From NCBI RefSeq assembly GCF_902806685.2, contig NC_048536.1, positions 1,550,001 to 1,614,000 on the forward strand: DNA of 64,000 bases, in the 5' to 3' direction. Position 1 is the stretch's first letter. Every line of letters begins with the position of its first letter. The notes beneath the pieces are model-generated. The model saw nothing but the letters and a program-made list of their open reading frames with translations. It did not search any database and had not been told where the DNA came from. Origin of the DNA: Maniola hyperantus. Lineage: Eukaryota > Arthropoda > Insecta > Lepidoptera > Nymphalidae. A program made the position numbers and the translations under genes. Positions 1 to 12,000 of the stretch are shown in pieces.

Positions 1-245
1 TTCATCTGCGTAGGCCCACAGATTATAAATTGTTAGAAATAGTACCGCGAAGAAAAATATAGTAAAAGTCGATACTTTTGTCTTCCGCGGACAATAGTCT
101 GCACAGAGTACAGACCCTTATCTATAGGTCGCAAAAAGACAGATAAACACTAACTTTAGTGACGATTTTGGTGCCCCAAAAATGAACTCGCGTCTCAGAA
201 AGCTATAAGTTGGCGTCGCTATACATGATTTGTCTCGATCTTTGA

Positions 246-760
246 GGCTGAGATCTATAAAGCGCACTTTGACTTTGCTCAGACTTAATATGAGACCGAG
301 CTATATCCCTCAAATAAATCTGTCTCGTTTTATCTCAATCTCAAGTCTGAGCCGTAGACTGAGTAAAAAATCTAGACAAAGGAACGTTTTCTTTCTCACT
401 CACACTAAAAAGAGAGCACAGATAAAGTTACTAATGTGATAAACAGAGCCACAGCTAACCGATTTTTTTCAAGGACCTACAACTTTAGTTGCAAAACAAA
501 CTTTGAGAATTCGTGGCGTCATTGTTTTTCTCATTAGTTATTTACTTGTTTTCACATAAAAGAACGTTTAATTTTTTTTTAAATATTGTTGACCGTAAAC
601 AATGGTAATTGTCATGTTATTCATCGTTACGTCGTGCTATCGCTATCTCAGACGCGGTTACACAGTACTTTAGTCTAGCTTTTTTACTCAGTCTACGGTC
701 TGAGCAAAGTCAAAGTGAGCTCTATAGATCTCAGCGTGAGTCTAGAAGGCTACACAATAT
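246..760. repeat. Large imperfect inverted repeat
   Basis: Segments of the left arm return inverted in the right arm. CACTTTGACTTTGCTCAGAC near 267 recurs as its reverse complement near 700. CCGTAGACTGAGTAAAAAA near 352 recurs inverted near 680. The left arm carries roughly 80 extra bases between these blocks. This looks like an old snap-back element. Boundaries are approximate. Confidence 0.6.
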
Positions 761-870
761 CCAAGGCAGATTGGTCAGAAGTTTCCACGCGTTCGCCGCT
801 ACAGAATCAAGCTAGTACTTACACCTAGGTCCCTTACGTTCGAGTAGCGTCAACAGTAAGCAGGCAAGCT

Positions 871-898
871 CGCCGTCGCCGTCGCCGTCGCCGTCGCC
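871..898. repeat. Short (GCCGTC)n microsatellite
   Basis: About four and a half units of CGCCGT in an otherwise AT-rich context. Confidence 0.9.
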
Positions 899-1382
899 CC
901 GCCAAGCAAGATACAATCATCTCTTATTTATACTCCTCTTCACATCGTACATCCCTCATGGCACTTTTGACATGTTAAATATAGGGATGTTACAAATACA
1001 ATAACTAAACAGTGGTACTGATTCTGAACACACGTAAATTTTAGAGTGTTCGCATCCTCTTCTTACTAATGTAATATGAAAAGGACAGACACAGTTTGAC
1101 AGTTTTAAATTTAATTTAGAGCCGTCAAAACGCGTGACTTTAGCTGCCAGTCGCGAGCCCATTGTTTAAATTTATAGCGTGTACTAAAATTTTGAGTCTT
1201 TAAATGTGAAATTCATGTTCCGTCCCGTTTTAGCAATATTAAAAGGAAAAAGATGCAGATACTCTAAATTTAGTTCAGATAAAGATAACAGAATCTTCGC
1301 CATTAGGTACTTTAATCAATGTCCTTTACAATTAGTTCTCAATACTTCAAACAACTTATCGGATTTCCTTGTATTGAGTATA

Positions 1383-1530
1383 GTCCGTACAAAATGACTC
1401 CTCACGCGCCATTTTATTTCTGGGGCAAGTGTCATGTCAAAGGTACGGTTCAGCTTTAAAATAAGGACTAAAATCGTACTTTTGAGACGAAATTTGACAC
1501 AAAAAGTTAAAATGTTGCGTGAAGAGTTAA
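1383..1530. mobile_element. MITE rK, copy 1
   Basis: An inverted-repeat element of about 145 bp. The left end reads TGACTCCTCACGCGCCATTT and the right end is its diverged inverse (AAAATGTTGCGTGAAGAGTT). The centre contains GGTACGGTTCA, which is the uninterrupted form of the site into which an rD element inserted at 32.9 kb. Confidence 0.7.
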
Positions 1531-2522
1531 ATTTAAGACGTTGAGTCACGAAGAATTACAACTGTAGATTTTTTATACAATAACGATTATATTTACGAAC
1601 TTCAAAATGGATTTATCGTCTTGTTCTTGTTTAGTGGCTTTTTGTAGTGCCACTTCGCCCGTGTCAAGTAGTTTGAATGAGGCACAAAGGAGTTGGTCGG
1701 AAAAAATATGCAATTTTTTTGAATATGTGTTTATTTATATTTCAATTAAATCGATTGCCTCAATTTTTTGACAAATCGATTTTTACTTAATAAGTTATTG
1801 AAAATAATCGATCTAAGTACTTCCTAATGTGGACCAATAATGATTAAAACCAATTAAATTAATCAATTTTGAAATTCGTAAATATATACCTAAGTAATGA
1901 TAAATCGTTAAGAAGCTACAGTATTACATAACATACCTATATTTAGCATGAAAAAATGCCAAAACGAACTTACTAAGTGAATAAGACATTAAGTATATAC
2001 AATTATTATTATTATTATCATATCATATCGTCGACCAAAAAACAGACTGACATTATTTAATTGAATTGGAAAAAAATGGACTAAGTATAAAAATCGAGAA
2101 ATATTTTAACCTCACCACCACTCGTCTAACTAATCTTTAAACCCCTCATTCCACTCAACTAGCCACTAACGTCCTAACATACTGCGACTCGATATTTAAA
2201 ATCGATTACTAGTCTCGAAATACGAGTAGCCTAATAGAATAATTATAAAATCGATTTTGCAACTGAACATTCAGTTAAAAATCTATTATTAGCAATATCG
2301 ATTGCTCGAATCGCAGTATGGTGGACTCGCTGACGCGAATTAACTATTGTCACAGCTTAGCTCTTATACAGTTCGGAAACGGCCTAACAACGCGACCACC
2401 ACGTTGTTTTATTGATAGTTCAACCAGACCTTTCGGATTTCAATCCACTCCTAGAATGTTGCTACTGTGGCTTTCTTTTTTTAGTTCGTTCGTTTGAATC
2501 CGGTATTTGACAACTACTTATG

Positions 2523-2639
2523 GTCGACGCATTTTAAACTGAGTCGTCGAGTCATCTGTCTATTTCGCACTTATAGGTCGTAGGAAAGTGCGAGCGAAAC
2601 AGACAGATAACTCGACGACTCAGTTTAAAATGCGTCGAC
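2523..2639. mobile_element. Hairpin MITE with 30-bp perfect arms
   Basis: The left arm begins GTCGACGCATTTTAAACTGA and the right arm is its inverse, ending at 2639. The first 30 bp match perfectly, then about 16 more match with two substitutions, around a short centre. There is no coding capacity. It would fold into a long stem if transcribed. Confidence 0.85.
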
Positions 2640-2642
2640 TAT

Positions 2643-2856
2643 AATCAAATCAGTAACTTTTTATCAAACGTCAAAACACGCGCTTAGTATGCGAGATTCT
2701 ATGAAATACCAGTATGTGAAATCATTTGACGCGTTTTTTTAGTTTAATCGATAATTTTAAATGGATATCACACATAAAACTAAAAAGGTCGTGGATTTTA
2801 CGTATTTTGGAATACCCTCTATTTAATAATCACTGAGAAATAATTTATTTTTGACA
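2643..2856 (-). repeat. Dispersed repeat rM, copy 1
   Basis: A repeat of about 210 bp found again, in the opposite orientation, at 38130-38345 and 41855-42065. Shared landmarks are a CGCGTTTTGACGTTTG-like block, GTATTTCATAGA and ATACGTAAAATCCACG. In this copy the CRE-like palindrome of the other two has degenerated. Confidence 0.75.
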
Positions 2857-3103
2857 TAGGCAAATACCGTTATTTTTATTTCTTCCTTCATCTGTGGTTA
2901 TTGATTAGTTTCTAAACTGTATACTGGCTAAGCGGTGCTATAATGTATCGATATAATTTGTGCCTAACTGAATAATCAATCGGTACGATATCACTAGAGC
3001 AAAACATCACAGAAGCAGTTTGTGTCCAACACCAACCCGCGGCCCGGTGCCTCATCCGACGCTGGCCAACGCCGCACCACTCACACTACACATTGAACAG
3101 ATT

Positions 3104-3249
3104 AGTCCGTACAAAATGACTCCTCACGCGCCATTTTATCTCAATGTGTCAACTGTCATATCAAAAGTATGGTTCACCTATACGGGCTATAATCGTACTT
3201 TTGACATGAGATTTGACATAAAAAGTTATAATGTCGCATGAGGAGTTAA
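3104..3249. mobile_element. MITE rK, copy 2 (intact)
   Basis: The left end TGACTCCTCACGCGCCATTT pairs with an inverted right end reading ATGTCGCATGAGGAGTTAA. The centre reads AGTATGGTTCACC. This copy shows the uninterrupted structure of the family. Confidence 0.75.
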
Positions 3250-4139
3250 ACTGCACTGTGTTGTAGTACAGGGCATATAATCTTGTCATTCAATTTTGAA
3301 CTTTAACTCGTGTTCTTTATAATATTACGGGCAAAGTGTTTAATCAAGTAACATACAAAATGCCCGGGCAATGTGAACAAACTGAACGTGAATTTAGTCC
3401 TATGGTCTTTAGATGCCTTAGGTGACAGTCAAGTTAGGTTAAGCTGAAAAGCAGTATTTGACGCCAGTGCTTTTTATAATATTCTAACTCATTTTTTTAT
3501 CGTTATTGAAACAGATGAGAATATGTTATTCCAGGCTAGTAAACTATTCCGGGAGTATTACGATTTTAATTATGAAATAGAACAATGAAAACAGTAAATG
3601 GCATATATTTTTAAATCAATCCCGGAATAACCGTTGCGTTCATAAATTCCCAATTATGAGTAAAATTTTAATAACTTTCAGCGGACGTAACTTGTACCTT
3701 CAGTATAGGCCTTAAAGTTCACATTTGAATGACAACTTGTGTGATACGCAAGCGTTGCAGCGTAAGCCAGCGACGGCCATCATTTTCCTACGTTTAAAAA
3801 AAAATATAAAACGCTATAAAGGCAGTTTCACACGTTACATACATTTAGTGATATTGTCCGCGCGCGACACGCGGACTTCGAGGCACTTCTGCTATCGACT
3901 TAACTATTGTTTCTTCATTGTGCTTGTATTTGAGGTCATAATAATTGTATGAGTGAACATGTAAACGTGGACTAGATCTGACGTTAGGCAAATGCATAGC
4001 TTTAACACTACAAATACCTATTACTAGAATCTTTTTAATATTTCACGCGTCTCTTTGTCGATGTTTTGATTTTCAATCGAACGCATAAGAAAAACTTGGT
4101 CATTTATTCATTATTGCTACCATTCTACAACATCGGTGT

Positions 4140-4412
4140 CACGAAACAACAACTTTGGTAATCACTGTTTTCTCGATACAGTTAAACTGGTAATCAACGT
4201 CGCCATCACAACTGTTAGTAATCAATATTGCCGTGACATAACAACACAGGTAATCAATGTTGTTACTATACAACAAAGTTAGTAATCAATGGTTTGATAC
4301 AGTATAGGTAATCAACAGTGTTGCTGTAGAACAATATAGGTAATCAATGGGGTTGTGATACAATAACATAGGTAATCAGTACTGTCACAACCAACATACA
4401 TAGATGATCAAT
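4140..4412. repeat. Degenerate minisatellite, block 1
   Basis: About eight units of roughly 28-35 bp, each with GGTAATCAATGTTG and a CAACAA-type tract. Units differ by substitutions and short indels, so the array is old. The same unit makes blocks 2 and 3. Confidence 0.8.
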
Positions 4413-5269
4413 ATTAAGACAAGGCCTTGTAGTGCTAAGCTCGCTTATAACCGGGCAAAGCATCCATCGAATGAACAATACCGACGCATCACAAACGACT
4501 CGCGACAAACTATACTATCGAAATATTAAAAAAAAATCAAAATACATTTACTGACAGTCTATAGCAAGTGATGATACTATGAGAGAACTTAAATTTAGAT
4601 TATACTTCCCTAAAATACTGTTGCGTTATGTTAAACTTTAAAAATAATGATATTAGACTATAACTAACGATTAGGAATTAGTTGAATTCCTTAACCTTCC
4701 CTCCCATAGTAAAAAAATACACTTCGAACGGGGTTCCGTCACATTGGAAATGTTAGTATCGAAGCTTTAGTTTTTTTAATTTGCAGTACGGAACCCCAAG
4801 CCTTAAACGACCACCGTCCAACTTTCAGTAATTCAAAACCTTACTCAAAATTACTAAAAGTTGGAATTCGTAACACCACATCTTAAGACCAACTTCATTT
4901 TTTCTAACAATAGGCCATGATAAGTGACTTTAGCGATATTGCCATTAATTTAAGTGAAAACAAATTTATAAAACAACTAGAAATGAAATTTTCAAAATAA
5001 ACCTTAAGCTTGAGGGGAATTTTCGGTGTTTTTCCATAACCCAACCGCAACATGTAACACTGACACAAAGCGTTACTTTTTCTTTTTTTTAAATATAAAG
5101 ATGTTGATATTTTTTAACAATATGTGTTATTTTTGGTGTTTCAACTCCGCTTGACGATCTGCGCCGCTCGTTAAAAAGCTAGCCGAACTAAAAACGGCTA
5201 AATTTCAATACTTCCGTACAAATAAAGAACTAGGTACGCATTTTGTTCGAGTTCAATGATCATGTGTGA

Positions 5270-5522
5270 CGTTGTTGTATCATAGCAAAATTAGTAACCA
5301 ATATTTAAAACAAAATTGGAAAGCACTGCTCAAACTATATTTTGACATTCGTAATCAGTATTGCCATGACACAATTAAAATGGTAATCACTGTTGCCACG
5401 TCACTACAACGTCGGTAATCAATGTTGCCATACAATACAATTGGTAATCAATTTTGGCATGACACAACAAAATAGGTAATCACTGTTGCCACATCACAAC
5501 AAAATCGGTAATTAATATTAAT
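5270..5522. repeat. Degenerate minisatellite, block 2
   Basis: The GGTAATCA(A/C)TGTTGCC unit of about 30 bp is repeated six to seven times. It lies 0.4 kb 3' of the stathmin stop codon, possibly inside its 3' UTR. Confidence 0.8.
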
Positions 5523-5769
5523 AATTATTAACGACCACGACAGAATATTCTAATGAGCGTCCATTGGCGTCCCGACATAACCACGCTTCCGCAAAATAAG
5601 AAAGGCTGAGATCATTGTTTATGGCATGGCGTCAGTGCGTAGTCGGGCTTAGACCGAGAAACCTATAAGTATATTACTTATACAAAATAGAAAGAGATAA
5701 ACACTAATAGTTGACGCTTAAGTCAAAAACAACTACAACGCTTAAACAAATTCTTTTTCTTTAAAAAAA

Positions 5770-5806
5770 TCTGAAGATAGATAGATTAAAGCAATCTATC
5801 TTCAGA
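5770..5806 (-). other. Hairpin in putative stathmin 3' UTR
   Basis: TCTGAAGATAGAT pairs with ATCTATCTTCAGA across a short loop with a 3-nt bulge. It lies 132 nt after the stathmin stop on the minus strand. Whether it is transcribed is inference. Confidence 0.5.
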
Positions 5807-5937
5807 AGTAAGATATTTATCGATGGTAGTATAGGTTTCTCGGTCTACTTGTATCTGCGTGTTCGCATGTGTTCGGGCGCGTTCGCGTGCTCGCTAGTGT
5901 TCGGCGGAGCGGTGCGGCGCGGTGCGGGGCGGCGCGT

Positions 5938-6009
5938 CTAGCCGGAGATGGGCGCCTCGCTTTCTGCGCGTGCGCTCTTGTTCTGCCGCACCATTTCTGC
6001 GCGTCTCTC
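5938..6009 (-). CDS. stai: Stathmin terminal coding exon
   Basis: Acceptor TTGTTTTCCAG leads into GAG AGA CGC, joining in phase 0 to the KKE end of the previous exon and giving ERRAEMVRQNK, a typical insect stathmin tail. TAG is at 5940-5938. The exon is GC-rich in AT-rich surroundings. A SINE sits only 22 bp upstream of the acceptor. Confidence 0.9.
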   Translation of the reverse strand, partial: ERRAEMVRQNKSARAESEAPISG

Positions 6010-9000
6010 CTGGAAAACAATATTGTAATGTTTAGAGCCTCAATAGCTCAACGGGTAAAGGAGTGGACTGAAAACCGAAAGTTCGACGGTTGAAACCCCG
6101 CCCGTTGCACTATTGTCGTTACCTACTCCTAGCACAAGCTTGACGCTTAGTTGGAGAGGAAAGGGGAATATTAGGCATTTAACATGGCTAATATTCTTTT
6201 TAAAAAAAACTATCAGCAAAAATATTCTTCTTTCTAGCGTTACAGCTTAAATACGGTTAGCGTTACAATATATTATTAGCAAAATTAGTAATCAATGTTG
6301 TTGTTGTAAAATTGTTGAAACGATAGTAAAACATTGGTAATCAATAAAGTTACGTTCAACTACTCAAAAAAAAATGGTAGTCAGTATTGCCAGATCATTA
6401 CAAAATAGGTAATCATAAATCAATGTTACCATGAAACTACAAAATTGGTAATCACTATTGTGCTGACATGGCACTGGAAAAAGCCATATATTAAGAGAAG
6501 AAGAAGAAGGTAATCACTATGCTTTTTCACTGGTGGGTGTGTAGGTACACTTATTATTGCTTATTTTGATTGTATGTTGTGTTGTTTGGGCCTAAATAAA
6601 TAAATGAATAAAAGTTAAAGTCAAAAAGCTTTTAACAAGGAAATAAAGTAAGTAAAGTAAAATATTCTTTCTTTATTGTACACCAAAACTAAAACAATAG
6701 AAGTATAACAAAGATGTTTGCAATTAGTACAATAGGCGGCCTTAACGCTAAAATAGCAATCTCTTCCAGGCAACCTTAGGGTAGAGGATATAATATAAAT
6801 AATTAATAATAATTTAAAACTCCACGACGTCAGCGTCCCCTGGTTCTGAGTAACCGTTAACATTGTGTTTAAATTGATATTTATATTTTAAACCCCTATT
6901 TTACCCCTTTAGGGGTTGAGTTTTGACAAATCCTTTCTTAGTCTGGCTACGTCATAATAGCTATCTGTATGCCGAATTTCAGCCCGATCCGTCCAGTAAT
7001 TTGAGCTGTGCATTGATAGATGTCGTCCGTCCACCTAGTGGGGGGTGCGGCTCCCTGCGACATCACACGAGTCGCAGGGAGCCGCTGGATCCGTAGCTGA
7101 TGATGATGATGATGATGATTGATAGATCAGTCAGGCACCTTTTTCATTTATATATTTAGATTTATAAAAAGTTTGTGTACCTACATTAAGCTGAGAATCG
7201 GACGAGTTCCAAATGTGACGACTTGCTAACAAATCGTTCTTAGGTATGTTATTTCTTTGGGTTACATAAGGTCAGTTAGAAATCAGGGTATCAGCATGAA
7301 ATCTTTTTCTACAACCGCACCGCGCGCCACCGCAAGGAATTTCACCCTCACCAGCTGGGTGTCTGGTGCACTTCGATCGTCCGCTGTGCCAGATCCTTAT
7401 TTCCACGCACATGCAAACTGTGGAACCAACTCCCATCGGCGGTGTTCCCACTAGATTACAACATGGGGTTCTTCAAGGGGCGGACCAACAGATTCCTTAA
7501 AGGCCGGCAACGCATCGGCGGTTCCTCTGGTGCTGCAAATGTTCATGGGCGGCGGTAATCACTTAACATCAGGTGACCCGCCTGCTCGTTTGCTCGCTAT
7601 CTCTATTTAAAAAAAAACCCCTGGAAAAATTGGTGTATTCAGCCTGCAAAAGTAACGAACCTCTTTCTTGACGAAGTCCAATTTCTTCTGTATCTCCAAT
7701 TCCCTCTTCTGCTCGGCGGCAGTGAGTTTGCTCTCAATGTCTTTGGTGATTTCCTCCATCTTGGCCGAGATCGACGATCGCACTTCCAGAAGCTTATTGT
7801 TCTGTTATGAGATGGTAGAAAAAAAAGAAAATAAACAGATGCAGGAGCGAGAAATGAACGAGGGGGTGAAAACATGCTCATCTATTGGATTACGTACCTA
7901 ACATCAACCAATATTAGATATATGTATATAAAAAAACGGCAAGTACAAGTCGGACTAGCATACGAAGGGTTCCGTACCATCCATACTATTATAAATGCGA
8001 AAGTGTGTCTGTCTGTCTGTCTGCTAGCTTTTCACGGCCCAAAAGTTCAACCGATTTTTATAAAATTTGGTACAGAGTTAGCTTACGTCCCGGGGAAGGA
8101 CATAGGCTACTCGTACTTTTATCCCGGAAAATTAAAGAGTTCTCACAGGATTTTTAAAAACTCTAAATCCACGCGAGCGAAGTCGCGGGCATCATCTAGT
8201 TATCTATAAAAACGAGCAAAAGAATCACGTTTGTTGTATGGGAGCCCCCTTAAATATTTATTTTATTCTGTTTTTTAGTATTTGTTGTTACAGTGGCAAC
8301 AGAAATACGTAATCTGTGAAAATTTCAACTGTCTAACTATCACGGTTCATGAGATAGGTACAGCCTGATGACAGACGTACAGACAGACGGATGGACAGAC
8401 GGACGGACAGTTGGTACCTTAAAATCAACGAGTCATCAACTTGAATGCCTCGTTTAGTTGACAAATGATTATACCTACCTATATATTAATTTATTAGATT
8501 AGATTATTTTATTAATTGCGAAATTGTATGTATAATAGGCTCTTAGAATTACAATTTGCAATTACAATTTACAATGGCGCGCAATTTTACAATTGTAATT
8601 TTTCCAAAGTGTTACACATATTATCAGTGTAATTCATTTTAAACAATAAATAACATCTAAAGGACAAACTAAAAAAAGAAACAATGAAGATGAATGACAT
8701 GCGTGATGTTATTGACAAACCTTTTTCTGATGATTTCTCTATTTCGTGGCATCCATCCGAATTGATGAATTATTTAAGTTAATCAAGTTCCCAAAATTTT
8801 AAACTTTTAGGTCGGTATGTACCTATCGTAGGAAACAAATTGATTTCATCGCCTCATTCTCATAATTCAAGTGACTTAGACCAGCCATACACGGACAGCT
8901 TGAAGCAGTCAGGATGGACTGCTTCAAGCTGCGATTGCGTATTGAACTACAGACTTCTACGTACGTACATACACGAACCGCTCAAGCAGTTGCAACTGCT

Positions 9001-12000
9001 TCGGGCGGTTGGGCGGTCAAGCAGTCGCCAGGCATACACTGACTGCTCGAGCTGTCGACTGCTCTCGCGCAGTTACCTCCGCCCGCGCTCCTCATTTCAC
9101 GTCGCGCACGCTTCCCGCCCGCATTGAAATTGCTTGAAGCTGCCATCGAGCAGTTAAGCTAACTGCTCGATGGCAGCTTCAAGCTGTTGACTTTGACTGC
9201 AAGAGCGGTCCGTGTATGTTGATCACTGGCTAACCGCTCGAGCAGGCCGTGTATGGCCGGCCTTAGGTAATCTTTCGGAGATGATTTATTACTCGATTAA
9301 TGATTACCTTGTAGAGAAATTTTAGTTTTATTTTAATTTTTGACATTTGTAACATTATCATTTAAATTTGTATTTTTTTGTGACTTAGGGCCGGTTGTTT
9401 CAAACCATTGGTCTCCGTAAGATACGTTCGTTAAAATTTAACAGACGTAGACGAACTTTAACATCTGTTAATTTAAGTGCGTTGCTTCAATGTACAAAAA
9501 ACTGTTCGTCATTGTTATTTTGGTTGCGAAACTAACCCTAAAAATTAACTTACTTCTCCGTATCCTTTTTTTATTTCATTTTAAGTATATTAAATTATAT
9601 ACATAGTTATTAATATTGCTACTTCGCATTTTAAACACTTTTTCTTTCTTACAAATTATCTTTCATCTTCAAAAAAACTACCATTAAAAGCTTTGAATTA
9701 AATTGATTCCATTATAATTTGTAAATAAAATATTCCGTTTGTAAGAAGTATGAAGTTACGAACTGATTTGACGATCACCAATGGCGCCAGCACTGGTTAA
9801 CGTAAACGTAACATTTTAACGAACGTTAGCGCTAATAGATGCTGAATCAACGCTTTTTCTTTACTTACGTTCGTTAGCGCCATATTTAAAGGTTACGTGT
9901 CCGTCAAAGTTTGTTGAAACAACCGGCCCTAAGTATTTAATTTGACTAATCAAAACTATGTACACGTTGTTCGGTATATCATAAGTCATAACATATTGCA
10001 TGCTAATAGGCAGAATTTGGCTGTACCTTTTTGTTTTGTAATATCTGCACTGTTTACCCATATTCGCAATAAAGAAATTTGAATTTGAATTTGAATTTGA
10101 AAAGTAAAATTTCTCTTGAAGCTTGAGTATCATTGGCATCATCTACAAATCTGCTATCTCTTTCTAAAGTTCGATGTTCATTACTTTCTGCCGCGTAAGT
10201 ACTGTACTATGTAATTTTTGCAAGTAGTTCTTTGTTCACACACTGACATAATGCAAGCAGTATAGACAGGCGTTATTCAAATCTAAGAGAGACAAAGGGA
10301 GGTCAAGTTGAGGGAGCAAACAAAGCCGGAGGCCCTGAGCTATGTTTTTTAATAATTTAGTGAAGGGGAGACGTCTGACCTTCAAAACGTCTTACTGCGC
10401 TGATGTAACAAGGGTATCGCTTTAGCTTCCTACCCTTTCTTAATCATCTTATAAGAATTACAGAACTCAAATTATTTTTTGGATATGGTAATTGGTAGGT
10501 AATAAAAACTAAAACCGTCTATTTTGCAAACGCTTTAAAAAGTTTAGCTTTGGAATTTAGGACAAAAGTTGGGGTCCATTCTCTTGTACACAATCTCTAA
10601 TCTAACAGGTCTAAATCTAGTGCTATCCTTTTCCGCAAGCAACATTATGAAAGGGATAGCAATAGATTTAGACGTGTCATTTTAGTTTAGTTTAGAGATT
10701 GTGTACAAAGGAATTAGCCACAATGTGAAGTTATATTTTATTTTCATTGAACTGTCGTCATAAAACTAGTAGGTATAGAATATAATCTGCACCAAGAATG
10801 ATTTGTCCAGACCAAAAATGTCTGTTGGTTGATACCTACACTTTACCTATTTATAGGATTGTACTGATCTAAGTCACTTGTCGATGAAAATATTTAAAAA
10901 AACCGGCCAAGTGCGAGTCAGACTCGCGCACTGAGGGTTCCGTACTACACTCGTATTTTATCGACATTTTGCACGATAAATCAAAAACTATTATGCCTAA
11001 AAATAAATAAAAATCTGTTTTAGAATGTACATGTAAAGCACTTTCATTTGATACCCCACTTGGTATAGTAATCTTACTTTGAAAGCTTAATCTTACTAGC
11101 AATATTTGTTCATGACCACAATTTAATTTTTTTTTGTGATGTAACCACAAATGCACGTTTTTCAGATTTTTCCCCGAATGTCTGCTATAAGACCTACCTA
11201 CCTGCCAAATTTCATGATTCTAGGTCAATACCCTATAGGTTTCTTGACAGACCGACAGACAGACAGACAACAAAGTGATCCTATAAGGGTTCCGTTTTCC
11301 CGTTTGAGGTACTGAACCCTAAAAATAGCGAGCAAACAACCAGGCGGGTCACCTGATGCAGCAACAGAGAAAACGCCAATGAGTTGCCTGACTGCCAAGA
11401 AAAAAACCCATGGAATCTTCTGGAATACCTACCTCGATTTCTCTATTAGCGTTGTATCAAGCAGTCACTTGCCGATGAAGATAATCAAAATTCCCCTGAC
11501 TCCTGAGATATCCATGGTATCTCCTGTAATGGAATACCCTGGGAAATGCTACTCACGTGATTGCGCAGCTTCTCCCTCTGCTCGGCCTCGAGCTGCAGGC
11601 GGCGGTCCGCGGCCTGCTGCAGCTTGTCCTGGATCGAGCTCTCCAGCTGTTGGAATTTCTCCTGGTTGCCCGCTCGCACTTTGCGTACTTGCTCCTCCTG
11701 TGAACAAATCGACTACATTACTCTCAGATCAGTAGGTAGGCCTAAAACCTCTTTGTTCCCTCCTTCCCAAGCTACCCCGGTACTTCTACCACTTCGTCAA
11801 ACGCTCAAATAACACAAATGCCACCCAGGATCATGTTTGGCCCAGCACTATACAGTTGTGCCTCATATAAATAGGGCGCTGATTTTCAACTATTTATTTA
11901 TACCCTACTACTGGGCAAAGGTCAGCTCTGAGGGGAGATAAAGATTTGGTTTGAGCCACGACGTTTCACCAACAAAACTTGAGGGTACACAAAAAGACGG

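Larger units (their letters stand above)
1..5937. other. Gene-free 3' flank of stathmin
   Basis: No protein gene is recognised here. The sequence is AT-rich and holds an inverted-repeat element (246-760), a short GCCGTC run (871-898), two copies of MITE rK, a hairpin MITE (2523-2639), a dispersed repeat (2643-2856) and two minisatellite blocks. Stretches 1531-2520, 3250-4139 and 4413-5269 show nothing I can name. The stathmin 3' UTR must start at 5937 and run leftward. The nearest canonical AATAAA on the minus strand is at 4103-4108, so the UTR could be about 1.8 kb long. Confidence 0.6.

Noticed and set aside
6033..6110. True tRNA-Phe gene
   Set aside because: Acceptor ends do not pair and a conserved non-tRNA tail follows in both copies; it is a SINE.
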